A model generated the notes under the pieces. It saw only the letters and a list, made by a program, of their open reading frames with translations, did no database searches and had not been told where the DNA came from. A DNA stretch of 64,000 bases. It comes from Terrimesophilobacter sp038243605 (GTDB taxonomy: Bacteria; Actinomycetota; Actinomycetes; Actinomycetales; Microbacteriaceae). The DNA lies in assembly GCA_038243605.1 (NCBI GenBank), contig JBBSQX010000014.1:1-64000 (forward strand), read 5' to 3'. Each line of letters opens with the position of its first letter. The first letter of the stretch is position 1. Position numbers and translations under genes: made by a program. This document shows, in pieces, positions 17,165 to 26,205 of the stretch.

Positions 17165-18049
17165 ATGTTCGACCCCGTGCTTCTCAAAACGTTTGCGACT
17201 GTCGCCGAAACGCTCAACTTCACTCAGGCCGGTCGGCTGCTAGGACTCAGCCAACCCACGGTGAGTCAGCACATCCGAAAGCTCGAATTGGCAGCGGGGC
17301 GCTACCTCGTGACGCGGCACACGAGGAACGTTCAACTTACCGACAACGGCGACGCCCTTCTCGGCTTTGCGCGAACCATCCTGGCTGCTCACGACGAAGC
17401 CGAAAGTTATTTTACTGGCTCAGCGATGCGGGGCCGACTGCGCTTCGGTTCAGCGGATGATCTTGCCCTCACCCAGCTCCCACAGATTCTTCGCGCGTTT
17501 CGTCAGCTCTACCCAGAAATCAATCTTGAGCTGACCGTGAGTCAGAGTGGCTCGCTCATGCGGCGGCTGCAGGCAGGGCAACTCGATCTCGTCTTCATCA
17601 AACAGGAATCTGGTGACCCTCTCGGGCGACTGGTGCGCAGAGACCGGATGGTGTGGGTCGGCCATAAAAGCATCACCATCGACCCGAAGGCCCCGCTTCC
17701 GCTCATCGTTTACCAAGCGCCAAGCCTGAGCCGCAACTACGCGATTCGTGCGCTCGAGTCAGTGGGCCGCACCTGGCGCATCACCTGCAATGTGAAAGAG
17801 GTCAACGGGGTTCTCGCGGCCGTTCGTGCCGGCATTGGCGTTGCGGTGTTCCCACAATCATTGCTTCCCACCGACCTGGTCGAGATACCTTCGGCGATGC
17901 TGCTGCCAGAAGTGGGCGATGTTGATTTCGCTCTCGTTGAAAACCCCGCAGCACCTCGTGAGCCAGTGGAGGCTCTAGCCTCCGCCATTATGGGAGGGCC
18001 AGCCGAGCTGCGTCCTGTGTCGAACCTTGTGCAGGGCCGGTCGGTGTAA
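17165..18049 (+). CDS. LysR-type transcriptional regulator
   Basis: The 294-residue protein has an N-terminal winged helix-turn-helix (about 3-62, with FTQAGRLLGLSQPTVSQHIRKLE) and a C-terminal periplasmic-binding-like effector domain (about 88-290). It starts 22 bp from the divergent MFS gene, a classical arrangement in which the regulator controls the neighbour and itself from the shared AT-rich intergenic region (17120-17165). The end overlaps the convergent adnB gene by 62 bp. Together with the MFS gene it interrupts the otherwise conserved nudC-adnB neighbourhood. Confidence 0.93.
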   Translation: MFDPVLLKTFATVAETLNFTQAGRLLGLSQPTVSQHIRKLELAAGRYLVTRHTRNVQLTDNGDALLGFARTILAAHDEAESYFTGSAMRGRLRFGSADDLALTQLPQILRAFRQLYPEINLELTVSQSGSLMRRLQAGQLDLVFIKQESGDPLGRLVRRDRMVWVGHKSITIDPKAPLPLIVYQAPSLSRNYAIRALESVGRTWRITCNVKEVNGVLAAVRAGIGVAVFPQSLLPTDLVEIPSAMLLPEVGDVDFALVENPAAPREPVEALASAIMGGPAELRPVSNLVQGRSV

Positions 18050-21000
18050 TGGCGTTGCGCCACACCTCCAGCAGTTGCTCTTCGCCGAGAATGTGGTCTG
18101 GCCGAATGATGCGGTCCTCAGACACGTAGTAGAAGATGGCGTCGATCATCTCTGGATCGATGCCCTTCCATGTGGCGAATGCGAGGCGATACAAGGCGAG
18201 CTGCAGCTGCCGCTCCGTCAACTCTTTGGCTGTCGTCGGCGCTTTACCTGTTTTCCAGTCAACGATCTCGAACCGGCCATCCCTCTCGTACACGGCATCA
18301 ATCTTGCAGATGACGATGTGCCCGTCGAACGGTAAGTGCAATTCTCTTTCGACTTCCAACGGTTTGCGGGCGGCCCACTCTGACCGTTCGAATATCTGCT
18401 GAAGTCGCGCAAGCTCAGCACGATCGATCTCGGAACCATCGAGTGTGGAATCGTCGACTGTGGAACCATCGAGTGTGGAACTGTTCACAGTGGAACCCGC
18501 GATTTCTGCATCATCGAGATCGATCTCGGTTGCCAACACATCGATGGTGTCGCGAGACCCGATCATCCCTGAGCGATCTTCCACCCAACTGTGAAACAGG
18601 GTTCCGAGCCTCGTCGCCCGGTACGGTTTCTCTGGCATCGGGCGCCGGATGGCCGCGGCAACTTCTGCTGGTGAGGTGACGAAGTCTTTGAAGCGGCTGG
18701 CAGGAATGCGTGGGGGAACCTCGACACGCTCTGTTGCCGCGAACAAGTTTTCGCGCTCGGCAAGCAACAACTCAATCTCTTCGCGCAGGGGCCCCGCCGC
18801 GGATGGCACCGACGCACTCACGAGTTCGGCTGCGCGCACAACTCGCTCACGGCGCGTTCCGAGAGGATCTTCTGGCCAAAAAAATGGCGTCTCATCGTCA
18901 ACTTCTGGCCGATCTGCGTTCTCAGGGGAATCAGGGAGTGCGCCGATAATTCCCGCGCCCGCGAGCTCAGCCAAGTAGGCGCTTGGCGCACGCGAGCCCA
19001 TCTGGCTCGACCAGAATGACCCAGTCAACAGCAGCGCGTGCCTGGCTCTGGTGATCGCGACGTAGGCAAGTCGGCGCTCCTCTAGCCCGTGTCGGTGTTT
19101 CACCCCCTCGCCAAACTCAGAAAATTTTTCGAGCAAGTCTTTGCGGGACTCTGCGGACATCCAGTCGAAGGCTGCCAGGCTCTCAGCATCGCCACGAAAT
19201 TCGTAAGGCAGTTTGCCGAAAGCCAACCAACCACTTGAATCTCTTGGCTTGGCAGGCAACTCGTCTTTCACCATTCGGGGGATGACGACAAAATCCCACT
19301 CAAGACCCTTTGAGCCGTGCACGGTCAGTAACTGAACGGCGCCCTTCTCCGGCTTCTCTGGGCGAGGAGAAAGATCATCTCGTCGAACGGCTTCGGCGAG
19401 CCAGGTGAGAAAACCAGACAGTCCTCCAGACTCATTAACCGCCCGGAACGCGTCAATAGCATCAAAGAACGCCTCGCGGCCCGCCGAACCTTTCGACTGA
19501 CTTTCGTTTGCCATAACCTCTATATCGAGACGAAACTCCTGCTCTACCAGTCCAACGAAATCAGCAAGCTCAAGCGACGCTCGCGCTCGAAGGCGAGCGA
19601 ACAGGCCACCGGCATCCCTCAAACGCGCCAATCCAACCTCGGTAAAGTTCTCGAGCATCCAATGGCCCCGTTTGGCCTGTGCCACGAAGTCGAGAGCATC
19701 GACTATCGAGCCCCCCTCGCCGTCGGCGACGGAATCGCGTAGCTTCTGTTTCGTCGCATCGTCAAGCTGGCGCCCGGCATAATCCTGCTCCCTCAACTTT
19801 GAGGCGACCCTGCCGAGCACTCTGAGGTCGCGAACACCTATTCGCCACCGAGAACCAGCGAGCAGCCGCACCAAGTACGACCCGGCAGTGGGGTCAGCAA
19901 CCACCGTGAGGGCGCACACCAAGTCTGCGATTTCTGGTTCATCGAGAAGCCCCCCGATGCCGAGCACGTGATAGGGAACACCCGCCTCCCGTAGCGCCTC
20001 AATGAAGATACCTTGCGTGCGCCGCGCACGAAAAAGCATGGCGGCGGAGGGAGGTTCCTCGCCCCTCGATACCGTCAACTTGGCTTTCAACCACTCAGCA
20101 GCGCGCGCCGCCTCGTGCGCAATCGTCTCTTCGAAATGCACGTCGATGGGGCCCTCACTCGCGGAAGGGGATGCGTGCAATTTTTCGACGTCTACAGTTG
20201 TCGCCGCAATCAGCGGTTCTACGATCGCGTTGGCGGCATGCAAGATTCCGTGCCCATTGCGCCAACTCGTCGACAGCGCAAAATTCTGCACGGCTGCGCC
20301 TTTCCCGAAGCCGGTGGCGAACTGTTCAAGGTTCGCTGCGCTCGCCCCACGCCATCCATAAATTGACTGGTTCGGATCACCCACCGCCATCACCGGATGG
20401 CCGGCAAACAGCTCCGAAAGCAACCACGTCTGCACAACACTGGTGTCTTGGTACTCGTCGAGAAGAACCACCTTGTAGCGATCACGAAGGTCGTGCCCCA
20501 CGCGCTCCACGCGGCGGACAACCTGAAGCGCCAGCATTACCTGGTCGGCGTACTCGACAAAACCGTGCCGCGCCTTGGCCTCAGAAAACTGTTCGGCAAG
20601 TTCAAGAAGCAGCGGCAGCGACGACACCGTCGAAATGAGCTTGAGCGCATTCGCATATTCTCCACGCCCACCGTTTGGCAACTCAGCGAGCTCCGAAAAA
20701 CGACCAGCCATTGCCGCGACATCGACTGGATCAACGACGTTCTCGCTCAACTCGTGGCTCAGATTAAGAACGGCATTGGTGATCTGGTCAAGGTTTCGGT
20801 CAAGCCCAGCGAGTCGCGAATCACCGCTCGATATCGCAATCGATCTCGCCAATTGCCACGCAGAAGCTTCGCCCAGGATTGAACCATCGCTTTCGCGACC
20901 AAGATAAATTGCGTTGTCGCGATAGATCGAGTTGGCAAAAGAGTTGTAGGTCGACACTGTTGGCGGATCCAACACATCCGTTTCCTGAGTCATGATCCCC

Positions 21001-21305
21001 GTTGCGGCAAGTTGCGTAATGCGCTTGCGAATGCGCTCCGCCAACTCACCAGCCGCTTTACGGGTGAACGTCAATCCAAGAATCTCCCCCGGCTCAACGA
21101 AACCGTTCGCCAGAAGCCAGACCACCCGGCTCGCCATTGTTTCAGTCTTACCACTGCCGGCACCCGCGATAACGAGCGCAGGAACGCGGTCGCTCTCAAT
21201 GATGGCCCTCTGCTGTTCCGTCGGCGGGGGTAGCTCTAACGCGCCGGCCAACTCGTGGGCACCGATCATTCGCCTGACAGGGTGGAATGCGCTGTTCTCA
21301 GTCAC
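17988..21305 (-). CDS. adnB: AdnB-like UvrD helicase-RecB nuclease subunit
   Basis: The 1105-residue protein has an N-terminal UvrD-type motor (Walker A AGAGSGKTETM near residue 47; Walker B VLLDEYQDTS; VGDPNQSIYGWRGA; SKGLEWDFVVIPR; VAITRARHALLL) and a C-terminal RecB/Cas4-type nuclease with IVDWKTGK followed by QLQLALYRLAF. AdnA-AdnB resects double-strand breaks in actinobacteria. The GTG at 21305 overlaps the adnA stop by 8 bp, so the subunits are translationally coupled. A 15-bp repeat encodes a variable five-residue repeat near residue 945, between motor and nuclease. The 3' end overlaps lysR by 62 bp. Confidence 0.85.
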   Translation of the reverse strand: MTENSAFHPVRRMIGAHELAGALELPPPTEQQRAIIESDRVPALVIAGAGSGKTETMASRVVWLLANGFVEPGEILGLTFTRKAAGELAERIRKRITQLAATGIMTQETDVLDPPTVSTYNSFANSIYRDNAIYLGRESDGSILGEASAWQLARSIAISSGDSRLAGLDRNLDQITNAVLNLSHELSENVVDPVDVAAMAGRFSELAELPNGGRGEYANALKLISTVSSLPLLLELAEQFSEAKARHGFVEYADQVMLALQVVRRVERVGHDLRDRYKVVLLDEYQDTSVVQTWLLSELFAGHPVMAVGDPNQSIYGWRGASAANLEQFATGFGKGAAVQNFALSTSWRNGHGILHAANAIVEPLIAATTVDVEKLHASPSASEGPIDVHFEETIAHEAARAAEWLKAKLTVSRGEEPPSAAMLFRARRTQGIFIEALREAGVPYHVLGIGGLLDEPEIADLVCALTVVADPTAGSYLVRLLAGSRWRIGVRDLRVLGRVASKLREQDYAGRQLDDATKQKLRDSVADGEGGSIVDALDFVAQAKRGHWMLENFTEVGLARLRDAGGLFARLRARASLELADFVGLVEQEFRLDIEVMANESQSKGSAGREAFFDAIDAFRAVNESGGLSGFLTWLAEAVRRDDLSPRPEKPEKGAVQLLTVHGSKGLEWDFVVIPRMVKDELPAKPRDSSGWLAFGKLPYEFRGDAESLAAFDWMSAESRKDLLEKFSEFGEGVKHRHGLEERRLAYVAITRARHALLLTGSFWSSQMGSRAPSAYLAELAGAGIIGALPDSPENADRPEVDDETPFFWPEDPLGTRRERVVRAAELVSASVPSAAGPLREEIELLLAERENLFAATERVEVPPRIPASRFKDFVTSPAEVAAAIRRPMPEKPYRATRLGTLFHSWVEDRSGMIGSRDTIDVLATEIDLDDAEIAGSTVNSSTLDGSTVDDSTLDGSEIDRAELARLQQIFERSEWAARKPLEVERELHLPFDGHIVICKIDAVYERDGRFEIVDWKTGKAPTTAKELTERQLQLALYRLAFATWKGIDPEMIDAIFYYVSEDRIIRPDHILGEEQLLEVWRNAITPTGPAQGSTQDAARLALP
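18432..18506. repeat. 15-bp coding minisatellite in adnB
   Basis: Five tandem 15-bp units beginning GGAA are seen, three of them nearly identical (for example GGAACCATCGAGTGT at 18432 and 18462). On the coding strand they encode five-residue S-T-L/V-D-G type repeats located just before the nuclease domain. Length 15 keeps the frame, so copy-number changes would be tolerated. Confidence 0.9.
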
Positions 21306-24300
21306 TCGAGACCGCCCTCACTCTGTGCACCAGACGCTGTGTCGACGTTCCAAAGCTGTAGGGATCAAGCACCCGAGATCCCGGATACACGCCGAGTGCC
21401 ATACCGATTGCGGCCTTTCTGATGCGTTCGCGAAACTGCTCGAGCTGTTCATCGTCGAGCGGTGCCTGAACGGCCTCCCGGTAGGATTTGCCACCCTTTC
21501 CTTCGCGCACAAACAGCAGTTTCGCCCCACCAGCGCGATGCTCCCCCAAGGCCGCAAGTACCTCATCAAGGGCACCTGATTCGTACGCAAGCTGGTATGC
21601 GCCGAGTTGCGGAAACTCATCAATAACAGACTGGCTTGTTTCTGGCTTACCAGTCTTGAGGTCGACAATCACGATGCCGCCATCGGGGGAACGCTCCACC
21701 CGGTCGATCGACCCGTTCAACTTCCCTCGACCAATCTCGAGACCAAACTGCTCCTCCGCGGCAACAAGCACTTTCTGTTCTCGTGCGAAATCACCGAGAT
21801 ACTCCGCCACCGCTGATGCCAGTTGGCGCGCAGCGCGCTTCTGCTGTTCAGCCAACCACGGTGCCTCGAAGATCAGTTCTTTCCAGCGACTCTCGATCGC
21901 CGCCCACACTGCATCGACATCTGGATCTATCGCTGTCTCCATTGCCCAGTGCACGATCGTGCCAAGACCCATTGCCGTGCTCGACTGCGTTCCAGACACC
22001 GAATCAATGAACCAGTCGAGAGGGGACTCCTCGAATGCCCCAAGTCTCGATGGTGACACCGGAACGATCTCGTCATCGAGAAATAGTGGCCCTTCACTCG
22101 AAGGCTCAAGCACGCCGTGCCACTCCTTCGGGTCTGCGCCAGGGATGCCATTCTCCGCAAGAAGGGCAAGGTTCGCTGCAGCCTGCACTTCTCTATCGGG
22201 TGTCTCAGTGAGGCTCCGACGAAGTTTGCCGACAAGACCTCGCAGCGTTAGTGGCGTTTCGACATCAGCAGGGAGAATGGTCGACCCGTTTGGCGGGAGA
22301 TCAAAGAAAACGCTCACCGCCTCGTCGTCATTGGCCACCGCGGCAAGCACGACCTCCTTACGTGCACGAGATATCGCGAGTGCAAACATGCGCAGCTCAT
22401 CCGACAGCACCGCCTTTCGCTCATCGAGTGTGTCTGCGCCAAGGTTCGGCTCCGACCCCGCCCTCGGTTCAAAGCCCGCTAGTTCAGCGCGCACCAACTC
22501 GGCGGCAAACAACAGAGAACCTCGTGGCCTCAGGTTCGGCCACACGCCATCCTGTAAACCCGCCACCACCACCGTGTCGAACTCACGCCCGAGCACGCCA
22601 GCCGGGGTCGTGACGAGCACCGCGTCAGACCGGGCGGCCGGGGCAAGCGTGTCTTCGGGCACTTCGGCATCCAGAACTGCGGCGAGAAACGCAGAGGCTG
22701 GCGCACGCGGGTCGCGCTCCACAAAACGCTTCGCCGCCGTGAACAACGCGAGAACCCCATCGATATTGCGATTCGCCTCAGCGGCGAGAATTCCAGAACC
22801 CAGCGCCTGCGAACGCCACTCTTGTGCGCGACCGCTGCGATCCCACGCGAGCCAAAGAAGCTCCTCAATCGAGGCACCTTCAAGTGCGGTAGAGCCGATG
22901 AGATCAAGAGTCACTGCGAGCTTCGCTGCCGCACGCGAGGATGAGTGATCGATTGTAGCAAAACGGCCAGGTGCCCCGAGCGCCTCCACCAAAAGCTCAT
23001 CGCTCGGGCGATCCCCACCGCCAGCGATCTCTTCTGTACGCAAAGCAAGACGAAGCCGACGAAGTGAAAGCTTGTCGAGCCCGCCAAACGCACCAAGAAG
23101 TAAATCGGTTGCAAGTTCAGCGGTGACGGGAGCCCTGCCAATACCCACCTCAACAATGGAGAGTAAAGCGCGTGCCGCAGAGTCTTCCCGAAGGGGTGCC
23201 CCACCTGCAGCGGTGCGCGTTGGCACATCGGCGAGCGCCAAAGCTCGAGCAATGGCAGGAACCTGAGCGCGGCTGCGCACCACAATCGCCATATCGTTCC
23301 ATGAGGCACCGGCATTAACATGGTGCCCCCGCAGCCGACGGGCGATAGTCGACCACAATCGCGCAGGGGTGGGGCTCATGAGCGTCACTACGTCACCGGG
23401 TTTCGGAGCACGCGCGTCTGTGCCGACAACAGGGTTGCGGTGGCCCACTGTCGCCGCCGTGCCGATGCGGCTGGTCACCGCAGCAGTGAACTCCCGTAGC
23501 GCTCCTGCCTGCCGGTGAGAGGTATTGAGGTACAGGGTGACCACATCGTTACGCCCCAGCTCTGAACCGAACCGCGCCACGACATCTGCCTCGCCTCCGC
23601 GAAACGTGTTGGAGGCAACATCCGGGTCACCGAAAGCAATAACACGCACACCGTGACGGGCCAGTGCAGTAATGAGGGTGAGAGTGGCTTTCGTCGCCTC
23701 TTGCACGTCATCGATGATGAGGAGGCGCAGTCTCGATAACGACTCGGGAACGACCCCGGCATCAAGAGACCTCACAGCGGCGGAAACAAGCTCTGCCGCG
23801 TCAAGCTGGTGTGGCCGAACATCACCCATGATCTGCAGGTACTCCGACTGAAAGTCTGCGACGGCACCCCACTCTGGCCTGCCCTGCCGCCGCGCCAGCT
23901 CGCGCAGACGCGAAGGGTCGATACCGTATTCCGTGGCACGCATCATCGTGTCGCGGAGCTCGGTGCGAAACCCTCGAAGACTACGCACATCAGCGGTGAG
24001 AGGGTCCGGCCAGGCAGGGCCGAAGCTCTCGGCAATATGACCTTCAAGAAGTTGGGCAATGTCGCTGTCTTGGTCTCCGCCGGTGAGCAATTGGGGCGGT
24101 GGATTGCCCGTAGTGTGTCGCGCAAAGGACACAGCTTCAAAAGCAAGCGAGTTGATGGTTCTCGCGAGAGGCCCCTCCGTCGCCACGGCGATGCGAAGTG
24201 CCAGGCGATCTCGCAACCGAGACGCGGACGCCCTGCTCGGCGTGATCACCACGAGGTCATTCGGATGCCACCCTCGACCAAGCACGCGCTCGGCCACCAT

Positions 24301-24624
24301 TTCAATGATCGTGGCCGTCTTGCCGGTACCAGGGGCTCCTACGACAACAGCAGAAGCATCGTCTGGTAGCTGAACGACAGCGGCTTGAGAGTCGTCGAGT
24401 TGAATCGCTCGTTCGCCTCCAACGTCGTCGATCCCAGCGATCTCGGTCCCAGCCTTCTCACGCCCAGCATTCTCACGCCCAGACCTCTCAAGCCCAGACC
24501 TCTCAAGCCCAGACTTCTCACGCCCAGACCTCTCAAGCCCAGACCGCTCACCCCAGACTCCTGCTGCTCCTGAAGAAAAACCGGCGACTCTCACAATGGC
24601 AAAACTAGCCCAGACCACAGACAC
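21298..24624 (-). CDS. adnA: AdnA-like UvrD helicase-RecB nuclease subunit
   Basis: The 1108-residue protein pairs a UvrD-like motor (Walker A GAPGTGKTATI near residue 95; Walker B LLIIDDVQE, with DD in place of the usual DE; late motif GREFDTVVVAGLQDGVWP) with a C-terminal RecB-type nuclease carrying SIDRVE and IVDLKTGK followed by FPQLGAYQLAY. It is the likely partner of AdnB, and gene order adnA-adnB agrees with M. tuberculosis Rv3202c-Rv3201c. The N-terminus up to residue about 70 is a degenerate G-L/R-E-R/K-S repeat. GTG 24624 gives the longest frame; GTG codons inside the first eleven are alternatives. It is divergent from the DUF3107 gene. Confidence 0.82.
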   Translation of the reverse strand: MSVVWASFAIVRVAGFSSGAAGVWGERSGLERSGREKSGLERSGLERSGRENAGREKAGTEIAGIDDVGGERAIQLDDSQAAVVQLPDDASAVVVGAPGTGKTATIIEMVAERVLGRGWHPNDLVVITPSRASASRLRDRLALRIAVATEGPLARTINSLAFEAVSFARHTTGNPPPQLLTGGDQDSDIAQLLEGHIAESFGPAWPDPLTADVRSLRGFRTELRDTMMRATEYGIDPSRLRELARRQGRPEWGAVADFQSEYLQIMGDVRPHQLDAAELVSAAVRSLDAGVVPESLSRLRLLIIDDVQEATKATLTLITALARHGVRVIAFGDPDVASNTFRGGEADVVARFGSELGRNDVVTLYLNTSHRQAGALREFTAAVTSRIGTAATVGHRNPVVGTDARAPKPGDVVTLMSPTPARLWSTIARRLRGHHVNAGASWNDMAIVVRSRAQVPAIARALALADVPTRTAAGGAPLREDSAARALLSIVEVGIGRAPVTAELATDLLLGAFGGLDKLSLRRLRLALRTEEIAGGGDRPSDELLVEALGAPGRFATIDHSSSRAAAKLAVTLDLIGSTALEGASIEELLWLAWDRSGRAQEWRSQALGSGILAAEANRNIDGVLALFTAAKRFVERDPRAPASAFLAAVLDAEVPEDTLAPAARSDAVLVTTPAGVLGREFDTVVVAGLQDGVWPNLRPRGSLLFAAELVRAELAGFEPRAGSEPNLGADTLDERKAVLSDELRMFALAISRARKEVVLAAVANDDEAVSVFFDLPPNGSTILPADVETPLTLRGLVGKLRRSLTETPDREVQAAANLALLAENGIPGADPKEWHGVLEPSSEGPLFLDDEIVPVSPSRLGAFEESPLDWFIDSVSGTQSSTAMGLGTIVHWAMETAIDPDVDAVWAAIESRWKELIFEAPWLAEQQKRAARQLASAVAEYLGDFAREQKVLVAAEEQFGLEIGRGKLNGSIDRVERSPDGGIVIVDLKTGKPETSQSVIDEFPQLGAYQLAYESGALDEVLAALGEHRAGGAKLLFVREGKGGKSYREAVQAPLDDEQLEQFRERIRKAAIGMALGVYPGSRVLDPYSFGTSTQRLVHRVRAVSSD
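24436..24555. repeat. 15-bp coding minisatellite at the adnA 5' end
   Basis: About eight tandem 15-bp units run through this stretch; AGACCTCTCAAGCCC is exact at 24481, 24496 and 24526, with variants at 24451, 24466, 24511 and 24541. They encode five-residue G-L-E-R-S / G-R-E-K-S repeats near the AdnA N-terminus, in the region before the helicase Q motif. Confidence 0.93.
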
Positions 24625-24686
24625 GAGCTATTGCGCTTTCAACGAACCGGCACAACCCGAGGCGAGTTCTGTCGTAATCTGGGCAC

Positions 24687-24911
24687 GTGGACATTCGCAT
24701 TGGCATTACCAACAGCCCAAGAGAGCTGAGTTTCGAAACCGACCAGTCAGCAGCCGAGATTGAGACAATCATCGCGACTGCTCTTGAAGGCAACGCGAAA
24801 TTCATCAAGCTTGTTGACGACAAGAACCGCGTCTATCTCGTGGCGTCTGACACTTTTGCGTACATCGAGTTGGGGTCAGAGAGCTCCCGCCGCGTCGGAT
24901 TCGTCGCGTAA
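24687..24911 (+). CDS. DUF3107 family protein
   Basis: The 74-residue product matches the short actinobacterial DUF3107 family (M. tuberculosis Rv3208A/TB9.4-like): an N-terminal DIRIGITNSPREL, a central acidic helix (SAAEIETIIATAL) and a C-terminal strand ending ESSRRVGFVA. The function is unknown; the fold is expected to be small alpha/beta and cytosolic. The start is GTG at 24687. It overlaps the next gene by 1 bp (TAATG), so the two are co-translated. Confidence 0.9.
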   Translation: MDIRIGITNSPRELSFETDQSAAEIETIIATALEGNAKFIKLVDDKNRVYLVASDTFAYIELGSESSRRVGFVA

Positions 24912-25201
24912 TGGAACTTCTCTTCGTCGTGTTGATTGCCGTCGGAATTGGCGCAATCCCGCGATACATACTGCCCCACCGCTACACGTACGGCAGCGCG
25001 GTGTTGCCAGCCGTGAGCGCCGCGGTGGCGAGTATCGTGTGGGCAGCGCTCTCGTGGCTCGGATGGCCGTTCGACGGCGGATGGATCTGGTGGGCAAGCC
25101 TTGGAGCTGGGGGGCTAGTGGCCCTCTTCCTTCCCTTGATAATTGCGCCACCCCGCCGACGTCGCGACGAAGTTCTCTTCGCGCGCCTGCTGCGCCCCTG
25201 A
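24911..25201 (+). CDS. Small integral membrane protein
   Basis: The 96-residue protein has three predicted hydrophobic helices (about 3-17, 29-50 and 60-80) and a basic C-terminus (PRRRRDE) predicted to be cytoplasmic by the positive-inside rule. I recognise no functional family. Its TAATG overlap with the DUF3107 gene suggests one operon, an arrangement seen in related actinobacteria. Confidence 0.8.
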   Translation: MELLFVVLIAVGIGAIPRYILPHRYTYGSAVLPAVSAAVASIVWAALSWLGWPFDGGWIWWASLGAGGLVALFLPLIIAPPRRRRDEVLFARLLRP

Positions 25202-25220
25202 ACCGCAGCTTTTCACACAG

Positions 25221-25268
25221 CTGCGCCGCCAAACTTCTGCGCCGCCAAACTCCTGCGCCGCCAAACTC
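25221..25268. repeat. 16-bp tandem repeat, three copies
   Basis: CTGCGCCGCCAAACTT at 25221 is repeated with one base change at 25237 and 25253, followed by a partial fourth unit. The repeat sits in the 111-bp gap between the convergent small membrane protein and ferritin-like genes. It does not form a clear hairpin. Confidence 0.9.
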
Positions 25269-25312
25269 CTGTGCGCTCAGAACGCCGTACCGTTAAATCC
25301 TGACGGTTGAGA

Positions 25313-26035
25313 CTACGCGGTGAGGCCGAGATCGTCCATCCTGCGGGTGTGATCGGCAATGAGTTCCGTGAGTACGGGTTCGAGTCGCTCATCATCCGGC
25401 GCCGTGTTCTCTGGAAGGTCGAGCCCAGAACGCGCGAGAATTAACACGTCGCCAACGAGCCGCCGGCCAAAAAGTGCAAGCCGAGACGAAAGCCTGGGAT
25501 TGGCTCCAATCTCCACTGTCAACAGGCTCCCAATAAGACTGATCGCCTCATCATCACCCAAGATGTCAGCGATGCGGTCCGCACGCGCGCGATCAAACCC
25601 TTCGGCGATGCTGGCGAACCCGTCATCCAGAATTCCGGCTTCAACGTAGTAGGCCAGCAAATTCTCTGCCCAGTCACTGCCCTGAGTGCGAGACCGAAAC
25701 TCGTCGATCGCTATGACGAACGGTTCCATGGCCTCAGCGGGGGCGAAGCCAAGCTTCTCGATCTCTGCGGCCAGCGCGTGATGCCGAGCAAGCGCGATGC
25801 CGGCAGCTCTACTGACAGTCTCTTTGGCTGCCGTTGTTGGGGAGGTGCTCACCGCACCAGAAAGGCTCTCGAAAAACGACAATTGGAGGTACGCGGCTTG
25901 GCCGAGAAAGTCAGTGAGTTGTGGAGTGAGTTCACTCAAGCCCACCCGGTTGACCGTCTGGTTGGGGTCGGGGCGCCGGGAGCGGTGCCGCATGGGCGAC
26001 GGACGCTTCTTGCGACGCGAGAACGGGTTAAGCAC
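25313..26035 (-). CDS. Ferritin-like fold protein
   Basis: The 240-residue protein is mostly helical after a basic, arginine-rich N-terminus (about 1-28). It resembles the actinobacterial ferritin-like fold proteins found next to the rhlE-type helicase (M. tuberculosis Rv3210c-like). Segments ALARHHALAAEIEKLG and the C-terminal ELIADHTRRMDDLG contain acidic and histidine residues in helix positions, but I cannot show an intact di-iron E-x-x-H pair. The function is unknown. It is divergent from the RNA helicase gene. Confidence 0.75.
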   Translation of the reverse strand: MLNPFSRRKKRPSPMRHRSRRPDPNQTVNRVGLSELTPQLTDFLGQAAYLQLSFFESLSGAVSTSPTTAAKETVSRAAGIALARHHALAAEIEKLGFAPAEAMEPFVIAIDEFRSRTQGSDWAENLLAYYVEAGILDDGFASIAEGFDRARADRIADILGDDEAISLIGSLLTVEIGANPRLSSRLALFGRRLVGDVLILARSGLDLPENTAPDDERLEPVLTELIADHTRRMDDLGLTA

Positions 26036-26205
26036 GAATACAGCCTACCGTCGCGCACCTTAGCAACAAGCTAACCCCCTTGTGGCGCCAACGATCACGA
26101 CCCTCGCAATCGAACTGGCCGCACCCAATTGGCGGGTCTGTGCGCATCCCTCCTCTAAACTGGTTTTGGCCCCCACTCTGGCGGGGCTCTGCGCCCTGGG
26201 AAAAG

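Noticed and set aside
18432..24555. Tandem 15-bp repeats as a possible CRISPR array
   Set aside because: The units are contiguous with no spacers, are in frame inside genes, and there are no cas genes in the window.
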